Shown piece after piece: positions 23,084 through 34,845 of a stretch of DNA of 64,000 nt. Both the position numbers and the translations under genes were made by a program. This stretch comes from Antilocapra americana (lineage: Eukaryota; Chordata; Mammalia; Artiodactyla; Antilocapridae). The notes beneath the pieces are model-generated. The model did no database searches. It saw only the letters and a list, made by a program, of their open reading frames with translations, and was not told the DNA's origin. Every line of letters begins with the position of its first letter. The first letter of the stretch is position 1. Where the stretch lies: NCBI GenBank assembly GCA_007570785.1, contig ML660777.1, positions 1,815,845 through 1,879,844 on the forward strand. Direction: 5' to 3'.

Positions 23084-24130
23084 AAACTTTCACTATCTTT
23101 ATTATCTTAATTTTATAAGAGGTATATAATCACATACAACACAGTTTGTTTTAGCTTGAGCTACTGACTTTAAACATCAAACTGTCATTTGTTTGATTTA
23201 ATAAAATTCAGGGCTGAAGTGGGGGAGGTGTAGATTTTCATTACCAATTTCCTTTGCTCTATAAAAGGAAAGCCACAATCTCATTATAAACTTTGTATTT
23301 ATTGGAAAGAACTTGGCTTGTAGCTAGTTATCACTGGCATTAGACAGCATCATTTGTATTGTCTTGAAGGAAAAATCCAGGGCATTACCTCTGGAATCCA
23401 ATTCACTGCAATAATTGCTGCATTTGCAAATTTGCCAGGCAGCTTAATGCAAAATATATCAATAAAGTTAGTACAGTTTGGCAGTAAACAAACATATATT
23501 TAGATGTCACTAGGGTTAATAAGAAAATTTTCAGTTAATATGGGACACAAAACAAATAACAGAATTGTGCTGTTTGGGCAGATAACTTAGCAAAGCTACA
23601 AGTGGGTCAGAGCAATCTTTCATATGTATTGTATAAAATGACTGTAAAAACAGAGAATATTTATAGAAATATTAAACTGTCCTCATATCATTTTGCTAGT
23701 AAGAGTTAATTATTATATAATAAGATACTAGCCATCTATGCCTTCTATGGGCAAAAAAGAAAAAAAATTAAACATCTTTAGTTTCAAAACAAAATCTCCC
23801 TACACACTAAGGAAGATAATTCTGCCTAAGATGGAAATACCTTTAAAATAAATTTTCTAGTATCACTGTTTGTGAGGGTGAGTAATGGCTCTGAAAGTAT
23901 TCAGAGAAGATCAATGAAAGAAAAATGAGAGCAGGAGAATAGAAATGAATGCTGTTCATTTCCATGCCACTGGGCCCATGCCATATTTCTTCTGAGATCT
24001 GTGGACCTCCATGAGGGTCATTCCTTGCTCTGTTCACTCAAGTTAGGCCCAGGCAAGGCAGGCACAAATCAGAATTTTATCTCAGATTCTCTCTCTTAAT
24101 CTATTAATATGCTGTCAGTAGCATTTATTT
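23084..24130. other. Unique AT-rich DNA, no gene seen
   Basis: No repeat or gene recognised. A purine-rich stretch at 23752-23772 is the only low-complexity feature. Confidence 0.42.
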
Positions 24131-24439
24131 CTAGCTCATCGAGGATGAGAACAGTATGAAAAGTATGAACAGTGCTTCATGAACAGTAAGGAAAGGTAAA
24201 AAGATATGACACTGAAAGATGAACTCCCTAGGTTGGTAGGTGCCCAAAATGCAACTGGAGAAGAGTAGAGCAATAACTCCAGAAAAAAATGAAGAGATGG
24301 CACCAAAGCAAAAACAGTGCCTAGTTGTGGATGTGACTGGTGATGGAAGTAAAGTCCGATGCTGTGAGAACAATATTGCATAGGAACTTGGAATGTTAGG
24401 TCCATGAAACAAGGTAAATTGGAAGTGGTCAAATAGGAG

Positions 24440-26931
24440 ATGGCAAGAGTGAACGACATTTTAGGAATCAGTGAAATAAAATGGACTGGAATGGGCGAAT
24501 TTAACTCAGACGATGATTATATCTACTACTTTGAGCAAGAATCCCTTAGAAGAAATGGAGTAGCCCGCATAGTCAACACGGAGAAGGCAATGGCAAGCCA
24601 ATACCGTACTCTTGCCTGGAAAATCCCATGGACGGGGGAGCCTGGCGGGCTGCAGTCCATGGAGTCGCTAAGAGTTGGACACGACTGAGCGACTTCAGTT
24701 TCACTTTTCACTTTCACACATTGGAGAAGGAAATGGCAACCCACTCCAGTGTTCTTACCTGGAGAATCCCAGGGACGGCAGAGCCTGGTTGGCTGCCGTC
24801 TATGGGGTCGCACAGAGTCGGACACGACTGAAGTGACTTAGCAGCAGCAGCAGCAGCATAGTCAACAAAAGAGTCTGAAATACAGTTCTTGGATGCAGTC
24901 TCAGAAATGACAAAATGATCTCTGTTCGTTTCTAAGGCAAACCATTCAATATCACAGTAATCCAAGTCTATGCCCCAACCAATAATACTGAAGAAGCTGA
25001 AGTTGAATGGTTCTATGAAGATCTATAAGACCTTCTAGAACTAACAACCAAAAAAGATGTCCTTTTCATTATAGGGGACTGGAATGCAAAAGGAGGAAGT
25101 CAAGAAACACCTGGAGTAACAGGCAAATTTGGCCTTGGAGTACAGAATGAAGCAGGGCAAAGGCTAATAGAGTTTTGCCAAGAGAACACACTGGTCATAG
25201 CAAACACTCTCTTCCAACAACACAGAAAACTTCACACATGGACATCACCAGATCATAAATACTGAAATCAGACTGATTACATTTTTTGCAGCCAAAGATG
25301 GAGAAGTTCTACACAGTCAGCAAAAAAAAAAAAAAAAAAGATTGGGATCTGACTGTGGCTCAGATCATGAACTCATTGCCAAATTCAGACTTAGATTGGA
25401 GAAAGTAGGGAAAACCACTACATCATTCAGGTATGACCTAAATCAAATCCCTTATGATTATAAACTGCAAGTGACAAATAGATTCAAGAGATTAGATGTG
25501 AAAAACAGAGTGCCTGAAGAACTCTGGAGGTTTGTGACATTGTACAGGAGGCAGTGATCAAGACTATCCCCAAGAAAACGAAATGCAAAAAGGCAAAATG
25601 GTTGTCTGTGGAGGCCTTAAAAATCGCTGAGAAAAGAAGAGAAGTGAAAGGCAAAGGGGAAAAGGAAAGATATACCTATTTATATGCAAAGTTCCAAAGA
25701 ACAGTAAGGAGAGATAAGAAAGTCTTCCTCAGTGATCAATGCAAAGAAATAGAGGAAAACAATAGAATGGGAAAGACTAGAGATCTCTTCAAAAAAAAAT
25801 AAGAGATACTAAGGAAATATTTCAAGCATAAATGGGCACAACAAAGACAGAAATAGCATGGACCTAACATACGCAGAAGATATTAGGAAGAGGTGGCAAG
25901 AATACACAGAAGAACTATATGAAAATATCTTCATGATCCAGATAATCACAATGGTGTGATCACTCACCTAGAGCCAGGCATCCTGGAATGCAAAGTCAAG
26001 TGGGCCTTAGGAAGCAGCACTATGAACAAAGCTAGTGGAGGTGATGGAATTCCAGTTGAGCTATTTCAAATGCTAAAAGATGATGCTGTGAAAGTGCTGC
26101 ACTCAATATACCAGCAAACTTGGAAAACTCAGCAGTGGCCACAGGACTGGAAAAGGTCAGTTTTCATTCCAGTCCCAAACAAAGGTAATGCCAAAGAATG
26201 TTCAAACTACAACACAATTGCACTTATCTCACACACTAACAAGGTAATGCTTAAAATTCTCCAAGCCAGGCTTCAACAGTACACAAACTGTGAACTTCCA
26301 GATGTTCAAGCTGAATTTAGGAAAGGTAGAGAAACCAGAAATCAAATTGCCAACATCCGTTGGATCATCAAAAAAGCATGAGAGTTCCAAAGAACATCTA
26401 TTTCTGCTTTACTGACTATGCCAAAGCCTTTGACTGTGTAGATCACACAAACTGTGGAACATTCTTCAAGAGATGGGAATACCAGACAACCTTACCTGCC
26501 TCTTGAGAAATCTGTATGCATGTCAAGAAGCATCAGTTAGACCTGGACACAGAACAACAGACTGGTTCCAAATCAGGAAAGGAATACATCAAGGCTATAT
26601 ATTGTCACCTTGCTTATTTAACTTATATGCAGACTACATCATGAGAAATGCAGGGCTAGATGAAGCACAAGCTGGAATCAAGGTTGCCAGGAGAAATACC
26701 AATAACTTTAGGTATGCAGATGAGATCACCCTTACAGCAGAAAATGAAGAACTGAAGAGCTTTTTGATGAAAGTGAAAGGAGAGAGTGAAAAAGTAGGTG
26801 TAAAACTCAACATTCACAAAACTAAGATCATGGCATCTGGTCCCATCATTTTATGGCAAACAGATGGGCAGACAATGGAAACAATGTTGAAACTTTATTT
26901 TCTTGGGCTCCAAAATCACTGCAGATGGTGA
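24440..26931 (+). pseudogene. BovB endonuclease-reverse transcriptase, broken
   Basis: The apurinic-type endonuclease begins upstream of the ATG (GTWNVR-like text at about 24388) and continues as ILGISEIKWTGMGEFNSD. After the BOV-A2 insert, later endonuclease blocks are readable: GDWNAKGGSQ near 25073 and SDHEL near 25360. The reverse transcriptase follows: ASGGDGIPVELFQ (26032), QAEFRKGRETRNQIANI (26308), then motif A DYAKAFDCVDH (26413). Motif C reads YADE at 26713-26724; the family has YADD, so the second catalytic aspartate is replaced. In-frame stops (for example at about 25027 and 25262), an A18 run at 25322-25339 and frame changes show it is dead. Confidence 0.92.
24579..24855 (+). mobile_element. 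BOV-A2 dimeric SINE inside BovB endonuclease
   Basis: Two Bov-A monomers in tandem: gagaaggcaatggcaagcca to gacacgactgagcgacttca, a linker ttcacttttcactttcacac, then ggagaaggaaatggcaaccc to gacacgactgaagtgactta, and a (cag)n tail. A perfect 12-bp TSD, gcatagtcaaca, lies at 24567-24578 and 24856-24867. This is an intact BOV-A2 and younger than its BovB host. Confidence 0.97.
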
Positions 26932-26988
26932 CTGCAGCCATGAAATTAAAAGACGTTTGCTCCTTGGAAGAAAAGGTATGACCAACCT

Positions 26989-27569
26989 GTTCAGTTCATT
27001 TCATTTCAGTTGCTCAGTCATGTCAGACTCTTTGTGACCCCATGGACTGTGGGACAACTGGCTTTCTTGTCCATTACCAACCCCCAGAGTTTATTCAAAC
27101 TCATGTCCATTGAATTGGTGATGCCATCTAACCATCTCCTCCTCTCGTCCCCTTCTCCTCCTGCCCAGCATCAGGGTCTTTTTAAATGAGTCAGTTCTTC
27201 ACATCAGGTGGCCAAAGTATTGGAGTTTCAGCTTCAACATCAGTCCTTCCAATGAACATTCAGGACTTATTTCCTTTAGGATGGACTGGTTGGATCTCCT
27301 TGCAGTCCAAGGGACTCTCAAGAGTCTTCTCCATCACCACAGTTCAAAAGCATCAATTCTTTGGCGCTCAGCATTCTTTATAGTCCAACTCTCACATCCA
27401 TACATGAGTACTGGTAAAAATCATAGCTTTGACTAGACTGACCTTTGTTGGCAAAGTAATGTCTCTGCTTTTAAATATTTTTATATGCTGTCTAGGTTGG
27501 TCATAACTTTCCTTCCAAGGAGCAAGTGTCTTTTAATTTCATGGCTGCAGTCACCATCTGCAGTGATTT
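26989..27569 (-). mobile_element. BovB 3' fragment inserted inverted into BovB
   Basis: A 581-bp, 5'-truncated antisense BovB: it starts with its own 3' terminus (gttcagttcatttcatttca) and ends at gcagtgattt. It lies in opposite orientation inside the BovB at 24140-28085. The TSD is tgaccaacct at 26979-26988 and tgaccaacat at 27570-27579, 10 bp with one mismatch. The host continues in register on both sides. Confidence 0.93.
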
Positions 27570-28085
27570 TGACCAACATAGACAGTATATTAAATAGCAG
27601 AGACATTACTTTGCCAACAAAAGTCTGTCTAGTCAAAGCTATGGTTTTTCCAGAAGTCATTCATTCATATGAGAGTTGGACTATAAAAAAAGCTGAGCAC
27701 TAAAGAATTGATGCCATTGAACTGTGGTGATGGAGAAGGCTCTTGAGAGTCCCTTGGACTACAAGGAGATTCAACCAGTCCATCCTAAAGGAGATTAGTC
27801 CTGAGTGTTCATTGGAAGGACTGATGTTGAAGCTGAAACTCCAGACTTCACATTTGGCCACCCAATGTGAAGAATGGACTCATTGGAATAGACTCTGATG
27901 CTGGGAAAGATTGAAGGCTGGAGGTGAAGGGTATGACAGAGGATGAGATGGCTGGATGACATCACTGATTCAGTGGACATGTGTTTGTGCAAGTCTGGGA
28001 GTTGGTGATGGACAGGGAAGCCTGGCATGCTGCAGTCCATGGGGTCGCAAAGAATCGGACATGACTGAGCTACTGAAATGAACTG

Positions 28086-28220
28086 GGGATGAGATAGTCT
28101 TAATGGCATCACTGATTCACTGGCCATGAACCTGGGCAAACTCCAGGAGGTGGTGAGGGACAGGGAAGCCAGGTGTGCTGGGGGGTTGCAAAAGGTCAGA
28201 CACTACTTGGAGACTAAACA
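28086..28220 (+). mobile_element. Second BovB 3' terminus, tandem
   Basis: Directly after the 3' end at 28085, a further 135 bp repeats the last part of BovB: ggatgagatagtcttaatgg, gcaaactccaggaggtggtg, gggacagggaagccaggtgt, gtcagacactacttggagac. It has its own simple tail (aaacaacaatgacc). It is either the remains of an older copy or a tandem 3' duplication. Confidence 0.85.
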
Positions 28221-28781
28221 ACAATGACCAGAAATTTGGCAACTCTTTGTTTTTAACTTTTTTTTGGAAAAGGCTTCATAACATATATATTATTAAAAAG
28301 ATAATTCCCCATAACTAAGTCTCATTATAAACTAACCAGGTATTGAAATAATGGAAACATTATAATTATTTTCAAAATTGAAAATTTTGGAAAGAAATAT
28401 ATTACATAATGTCTAGTATATTTCAAGATTCAATGCAGATATTTTTCTGTTAATGTTCTAGTACATTATTAAAATTGATATTTTTAATAACTACAGTAGA
28501 TATCACAGGCAGATCCTAAGAATTTTTACATTTGGAATGACACATATAGATATAAAACATAATAACTATTATCAAGTAATGTTTGAGTCAAAGAAAACAT
28601 TATAATTGCTATTACGCTTATTGACCCCTAAAAGAAAATCAAAAATAATATGAAGATTTGTAGTATACATGAACTCGAATATCATAGATACAGTGTAAAT
28701 CTAAAGTCCCAAGATATTGCAAGAACTATTAAAGAAATCCTCTTTAATCATGTTGCTTTCATATACAATTAAGTATAAAGG

Positions 28782-28971
28782 TAAAGCATCTGCTTACAAT
28801 GCGGGAGACCCAGGTTAGATCCCTGTGTCGGGAAGATCCCCTGGAGAAGGAAATGGGAACTCACTCCAGTACTCTTGTCTGGAGAATCCCGTGGATGGAG
28901 GAGCCTAGTGGGCTATAGTCCGTGGGGTTGCAAAGAGTCGGACACGACTGAGCGACTTCACCTTCACCTTC
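28782..28971 (+). mobile_element. Bov-tA SINE
   Basis: Sense Bov-tA with the first few bases missing: gtaaagcatctgcttacaat to gagcgacttcaccttcacct. 11-bp TSD with one mismatch: aagtataaagg at 28771-28781 and aagtatgaagg at 28972-28982. Confidence 0.95.
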
Positions 28972-28982
28972 AAGTATGAAGG

Positions 28983-30157
28983 ACTCTATATTTTAGACTT
29001 CAAACACACATAAAAATCTTCTCCCCAAATGATGAGCTGGAGTAAAACAATTCTAAAGCACACTGGGTTAAAGCAATGCCAGAGAGCATGATGGTAGCCT
29101 ATTACCAGAAAATGATTGTTTTTTTGATATTAGTTGAGAATTGATCAGGAAGAGACCATTTGCTGGATCAAGATTTTAATTTTTGAATAAAATGCTTCTT
29201 CATAAAATGGTCAAATACCTTTTGGTCTCTTTCCTAAGCTCCAGGAAGTCGTGGCTCATGATTTTTAAACAAAGCCTTTGCTCTCTGCCATTAATCCTTT
29301 CTGAGTAAGCAAATAAGTAATCCTTTTAATCGCCAGGGTTGATATACCCTAGTGGTGAAACATCAGATAGTCCCCTGCTGGTTGCAGGAGAATCATTTCT
29401 ATGGCCAGGGAGAAGTGCAGGATAAACATCTCCATATAGGATGTCGTGGCTGAATTTAAAAGTGCTGTGCTAGGAGCAGAAATGGATTATTATTTTATTG
29501 TATTATAATCCATGGCATCATTAACTTGGATGGCATGTTCATGTATTCATATTCTTCTCTCAAGCTGTAGCTGTGTGCAGCTAGCTGGCATCCATTTATA
29601 GGAGAGGGAAGAGAGAATGTAGCTGGACACAACTCTTAAGCATGAAATACTGTGTCTGCCATAAAGCATTGGGACTTTGTCACATTCTCTAAGTGGAGCC
29701 ATTTAAATTAATCTCTTTCAACCTTTAGGCCTAGTGCCGAACATATTTATTTTCTTTGACCCCCCCCAATGTGTGACTTCTGGCCATTAATTCCGTTTAG
29801 TTGATTTTTTTTTTTCTTACCTCAAAGAGCTGAGTGGGATTTTAGAAAACAGAATTATTAAGCTTGAATGCACCGCATCAATGGCTCTTAGAGTCATTTT
29901 TTAAAAAAGATATACAGATGCTTTAGCAATAAAATTAAAACCCACTTGCATGGCATTATTGTCATCCATTTCATATTGTCCCTTTACCCATCATGTAAGA
30001 TAAAAACAGTGACAAAGCAGTGTTTTTTATTCCTTTTTGATATCTTGGGAAACTGAACATCATCACAATCATCACTATCTCCACCATCAATGTCATAGCT
30101 AATCCTTATAGTTTACATATTAATTGGCAGGCACTGGTTCCAAGCATATATATATAT
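28983..30157. other. Repeat-free block, no gene seen
   Basis: No repeat family seen. Contains mixed-complexity sequence with an occasional homeodomain-like TAAT core and a poly(T) run at about 29805-29814. Nothing indicates an exon. Confidence 0.4.
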
Positions 30158-30166
30158 ACACACATA

Positions 30167-30364
30167 CATATTCCCTGGTGGCTCAGATGGTAGAGAATCT
30201 GCCTGCAGTGTGGGAGATCTGTGTTCGATCCCTGGGTTGGGAAGATCCCCTGTAGAAGGGAATGGCAACCAAGTCCAGTATTCTTGCCTGGAGAATTCCA
30301 GGGACACAGGAGTCTGGCAGGCTACCAGTCCATGGGTTCAGTGTTAGACATGACTGAGTGACTA
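30167..30364 (+). mobile_element. Bov-tA SINE
   Basis: Sense Bov-tA (tattccctggtggctcagat to catgactgagtgactaac). 9-bp perfect TSD acacacata at 30158-30166 and 30365-30373. Confidence 0.95.
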
Positions 30365-30414
30365 ACACACATATATCAAAGTTTTATAAATGTAACTCTA
30401 ACCCTAACTGGATG

Positions 30415-30545
30415 GTAGATGATAAATATAACTTGTGCATATATATGTATATATATAATCATATATATAATATAGAAATTATAATAATATATAGATATGT
30501 TAATTAATATTATACACACATATATAACAATATATATAACAACAA
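30415..30545. repeat. AT-rich low-complexity tract
   Basis: Runs of tatatata, ataatatata and acacacatatata with no other content. Likely a degraded dinucleotide microsatellite. Confidence 0.8.
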
Positions 30546-31687
30546 TTCTGTGACAGGGCTCCTATTACTAATCCTGATTATTTAAGGCTATTTACATCAA
30601 TCTAAATACATCACCAGAAGCACTGAGATGTCGAATTGTCATGATGTGCACAAATTTAAATAAAACAAGGAGGCTTGCTTTCATAGTCTCAGAGGTCACA
30701 TCAAATTTAAGGTATATGTCAAAATTACTTCTTGTTGTCTAAAATCAAGACAATTATAGAATCAGAAAACAGCGAACACACTGAATCTCCATCTTGAGTG
30801 TCTCTTTTCTTTTGGCTGTCCAGAAACACTTAAATTATATATATTTTTTCATTTCATTGAATTTGAATAATTACTCAAATTATTGAATTGCTAAATTATT
30901 TTGTTACATTTAATAAAATCTAAAAATATTATATGAAGAATGAATACCTCAGGCTCTGCAAGGTCTTGAGTCTCATTAAAATAGGTCAATAAACTTTTGA
31001 ACTGTCAAAAACAAATTGTCATATTTTTCCTTGAATAACTTTCTACTCCTTTAAAGGAGCTTATTATGATCCCTGAAAGTATAGTCTTTAAAGGAGCTTA
31101 TTATTATATGAATAAGGCAATAATTTTAAATAGAAAATATTTAAATAGAATTTACCTGTATAAAAATTTGTCTATTTTGATTGACTCATTTCTTAATTTT
31201 TAATTAAAAATTGTATTAAAATCTTTATTGAAGTATAATTGATTTACAATACCATGAGATTTTCCATTATAAAAAATTTACAGAATCAATAAGCCTTTAA
31301 AACTTACTAATTCAAAATACTTTGTTTTTGAAAAACTAATCTGTGTTTGACTCATGATATTTCTTTAAGGGGGCTTAAACTTTAAAAAATAATTCAAGAA
31401 TTAAGTTATAAGTTAATGGGAATTCTGAGATAATCTATACAGGAGGATATGAGTGATCCAACAAAAATAAAATTGAATGAGACAAAGCCTGCAAAAATGC
31501 CTGACAGGATGTCCAGCTCTGTGGCTGGAACAGCAGGGCTCCAAAGCTTAGTTCATTTGACCTGAATAAGGCTTAAAGTATGTTTTTATCTTTTCTTTAA
31601 CTCTTTTATCCTATGACAATAAACACAGTAGGAATAAAAAGTCATAAGCATCCCAACCAATGTCCATATTACAATTTACACATTACT
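30546..31687. other. Unique AT-rich DNA with a local tandem repeat
   Basis: No gene or major repeat. ctttaaaggagcttattat (19 bp) occurs at 31049-31067 and 31086-31104, a 37-bp partial tandem duplication. Confidence 0.5.
31215..31257 (-). mobile_element. Short L1 3'-end remnant, antisense
   Basis: ctttattgaagtataattga followed by tttacaata is the antisense of the common ruminant L1 3' terminus. Only about 40 bp. Confidence 0.5.
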
Positions 31688-31695
31688 CACATATG

Positions 31696-31835
31696 GAGAA
31701 GGCAAAGGCACCCCACTCCAGTAGTCTTCAGTGTTCTTGCCTGGAGAATCCCAGGGACAGGGGAGCCTGGTGGACTGCTGTCTACGGGGTTGCACAGAGT
31801 CGGACATGACTGAAGCAACTTAGCAGCAGCAGCAG
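31696..31835 (+). mobile_element. BOV-A2 SINE, 5'-truncated
   Basis: One Bov-A monomer with BOV-A2 3' text (ggagaaggcaaaggcacccc to gacatgactgaagcaactta) and a (cag)n tail. An extra agtcttc duplication sits near 31725. 8-bp TSD cacatatg at 31688-31695 and 31836-31843. Confidence 0.93.
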
Positions 31836-31843
31836 CACATATG

Positions 31844-32474
31844 ATTATAAGAATCCTCCATGAAGACAAGAAGACTTGAGGTTTTCACATTCCTTTTGTT
31901 ACTAACAGGAAGGTACCATTTACAGTGTCTCAAAACGATTTTCCCAAAGTCACAGAGCAGGAAAACATCAGAATCTGGGCCTACAAGTATCCCTTCTACT
32001 ATCTCATGCTTTCCCTCCACAAGGAACCAGGAAAAAGTACAATTCTCCTTTGCAGAAAATACTCAGTACTGTCATAAAGCAATTATTTAGGAGATATCTA
32101 TTAAGAAAAAAACTGACTTTAGGCCTTGAAAAGAATGCAGAGCCCAAGACATTGTTCTGCCTTCAAGGAGCTTAAAATCTAATAGAATCTATAACCCAAG
32201 TTATAATAATAATTTATTATTCATATTCCATCAGTGTTTTCTAAATTGATTAGTGCATTTTAATTATAATTGCAACATTTTCTCTCTGACTTAAAACAAA
32301 ATTCTTAACAAGCTAACAGATGTGGAAGAAAAATGAGTATGAGGAGAATTTCAACAAAGCAGGATTTTATAAAACTAAAAGTAGCTACAGTCAAACAATG
32401 CCTGTTTGTTACAGCAACATAACTGATCAAGTTATTCAGTATCCTCTCTTTTAGAAAAGACAGAGGATGATCAT
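31844..32474. other. Unique DNA, trace of L2
   Basis: No gene. A short L2-like antisense phrase (gttctgccttcaaggagctt near 32152) is the only recognisable element. Confidence 0.35.
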
Positions 32475-33090
32475 AAAACTAAAATCATTGGGTCCAGTCC
32501 CATCATTTCATGGCAAATGGATAGGGGAAAATGGAAACAGTAGCAGATTTTATTTTCTTGGGCTCCAAAATCACTATGGACAGTGACTGCAGCCAGGAAA
32601 TTAAAAGACACTTGTTCCTTCGAAGAAAAGCTATGACAAACCTAGACACTGTATTAAAAAGCAGAGACATCACTTTGCTTACCAAGTTCCGTAGAGTCAA
32701 AGCTATGGTTTTCCCACTAGTCATGAACGGATATGAGAGTTGGAACATAAAGACGGCTGATCGCCGAAGAATGGGTGCTTTCAAACTGTGGTGCTGGAGA
32801 AGACTCTTGAGAGTCCCTCAGACAGCAAGGAGATCAAACTAGTCAATCCTAAAGCTGAAGCTCCAATACTGTGGCCACCCCACGTGCAGAGCCAACTATT
32901 GGAAAAGACCCTGATGCTGGGAAACATTGAGGCAAAAGGAAAAGGGAGGTGACAGAGGATGAGATGGTTGGATGGCATCACCGACTCGAAAGACATGAGT
33001 TTGAGCAAGCTCCAGGAGTTGGTGAAGGATAGGGAAGCCTAGGGTGCTGCAGTTCATGGGGTTGCAAAGAATAAGACACGACTAAACAAC
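32475..33090 (+). mobile_element. BovB 3' fragment
   Basis: A 5'-truncated sense BovB: aaactaaaatcattgggtcc, ttttattttcttgggctcca, gcttttctgcaaga-equivalent caaacctagacactgtatta, ggtgctggagaagactcttg, gacagaggatgagatggttg, ending gacacgactaaacaac. The C-terminal ORF part is open over 32531-32842 (103 codons) but lacks the catalytic domains. The insertion-prone site discussed in the findings is uninterrupted here (near 32634). Confidence 0.93.
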
Positions 33091-33309
33091 TTTTACAAGG
33101 AAAATGTCTAACATGATAAAGACATTTTAGCTCACCAAGACATATTCTGGTCACAGAATAGGGTAGGATTTGTCTGAAAAATTCTTTCTTACTGAAAAAA
33201 AAAAAAAAACCAAAAAACTCCAGGGAGGCTTATCATTTTTAGTTGTTTGGTACTTAGAATCCTGATTTTGTTGCTTCCCCAGGAGCAGATACAGTGTTTT
33301 CTACTTACT

Positions 33310-34845
33310 CTACAACCATCCCTTCAACACGTTTACTGAATGAGCACTATTCCAGGCACTGTAGGATCGGTAGTAAATCAGCCAGACACAGTCTGGCACT
33401 CACACCAGGCTTCAGGGGACACAAATATATATGAGGGCAGCTGGTACAAAGCACAGAGCAGAAGAAGGGGACTGAAACTGTTAGGACAGGGGCTCTCTCA
33501 TATGAAGTCCTCCCTGTGCAGACAGTATTTGAACAGAGACAAGATCGAAGTGCTGGGTGTGTTTTGAAAGCAGAGCCAACAGGATATGCTGGTGGATGTA
33601 TGGGGCAAGGGGGCAAGGAAGAGAAAAGTGAGGATGAATCCAGAGTTTGGAGCCTGAGAAACTGGGAGAATGGAGATGCCATTAACAGATTCCGGACGTT
33701 TGTGGGAAGAGTAGGTTCATGGTTGGTAGGGGATGGGGAGCTTGGGACATGAGTTCCATTTTGGACATTTTATTGTGAGGTGCCTATTGCACATTCAGGT
33801 AAAAATACCCACCATGCATGGTTTACTTAAGCCTAGAGGCTGGGGCTAGCAATATACAACAGCATGTCCACGGTACTTGGGAGAGTCCACCAAAAGAGCG
33901 GAAGTTAAGTGGGAAGAGAAGAGACACAGAGATCAAGTCGTCAAGTGCTCCAATGATGGCAAGTTTAGAAGACTCTAGAACTAACGACGAGATACCACTT
34001 CATACTCATTAGGTTGTTTTTTTTTTTTTTTAAGTACAATAACAAGGGTTACTTAGGATATGAAGAAATTGGAACCCTTGTACTGATAGGAATGTAAAAA
34101 TGGTACAGCAGATGCTGTGGAAAAGTTTGGTGTTTCCTCAAAAAGTTGATGGAGAATTACTATATGATCCATCAACTCAACTTTGGTATGTGTAACCAAA
34201 ATAAGATTTGGCAACAGTGAATCAAACAGGTATTTGTACTCTCATGTTTATAGCAGCACTGTTAAATAAACAAAATGTGCTATATACACACAGAGGAATA
34301 TTACTCAAGTATAAAGAGGAATTGAATCCTGAAAAATGCTACCACTTGGATGAACCTTAGAAACATTATGCTAAGTGAATAACCCACAATTAGAAGGACA
34401 AATATTGTATTATTACTCTTATATGAAGTCTCTAGAATAAGCAAATTTATAGAGATAGAAAACAGGATAGAGTTTACCAGGGGCTGGAGGAGGATGCATG
34501 GAGGATTACGGTTTAATGGTTACAGTTTCTATTTTGGGTTATGAAAGAGTATGGCAGTCAATAGTGGTGATGGTTACAGAACACTGCAAATGTATTTAAT
34601 GCAACTGAACTGTACACTTAACACTGTTAACATGGTAAACTCCATGGTGTACGTATTTTACCACAATAGAAAAATCAAAAAGGAAGATATAGCCAACAGA
34701 AGAGACTGAGAAAAAATGGTTATTGAGGTAGGAAGAGAAGAGAAAGGAGAGAAGCAAAGAAAGTGCTTAAAGAAGGAAATAATCCTAAGGGTTAATAGGC
34801 TACTGGGGAGCTAAGCAGAATGACTGAGGAACTATGGTGGAAGTG
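33310..34845 (-). mobile_element. L2 LINE, antisense, interrupted by L1
   Basis: It opens caacacgtttactgaatgag, then has attccaggcactgtagg, gagcagaagaaggggactg, ttggacattttattgtgagg and tgcctattgcacattcaggt, the order of antisense L2. After an L1 end at 33985-34680 it resumes with agccaacagaagagactgag and ttgaggtaggaagagaagag. Strongly diverged. Confidence 0.55.
33985..34680 (+). mobile_element. L1 3' end nested in L2
   Basis: Sense L1 text from gagataccacttcatactca through gaagaaattggaacccttgt, acatgtttatagcagcac-like, ggaatattactcaagtataa and ttaccaggggctggaggagg to tacgtattttaccacaatag. The terminal ORF2 and part of the 3' UTR are covered, all non-coding now. A poly(T) run (34017-34032) replaces part of the consensus. 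Confidence 0.82.

Larger units (their letters stand above)
24140..28085 (+). mobile_element. BovB (RTE) LINE, nearly full length, decayed
   Basis: BovB is a non-LTR retrotransposon of the RTE clade, with one large endonuclease-reverse transcriptase ORF. From about 24140 the text follows BovB in order: 5' region (acagtgcttcatgaacagta), endonuclease, reverse transcriptase and C-terminal region. The 3' end is catgactgagctactgaaat near 28085. Three events break it: BOV-A2 at 24579-24855, an inverted BovB fragment at 26989-27569, and many point changes. It cannot produce a working protein. Only the outermost 5' segment seems missing. Similarity to the other BovB pieces in this window (32.5, 45.2, 53.2 and 62.1 kb) supports the call. 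Confidence 0.95.

Noticed and set aside
24440..26931. BovB ORF as a domesticated host gene
   Set aside because: Stops, frameshifts, nested inserts and a lost catalytic residue show neutral decay, not conservation.
8957..30364. Regularly recurring about 200-bp repeats suggestive of an array
   Set aside because: They are dispersed SINEs in both orientations with separate TSDs, not a CRISPR or satellite array.
30390..30412. Interstitial telomere-like motif (ctctaaccctaact)
   Set aside because: Less than two units; chance.
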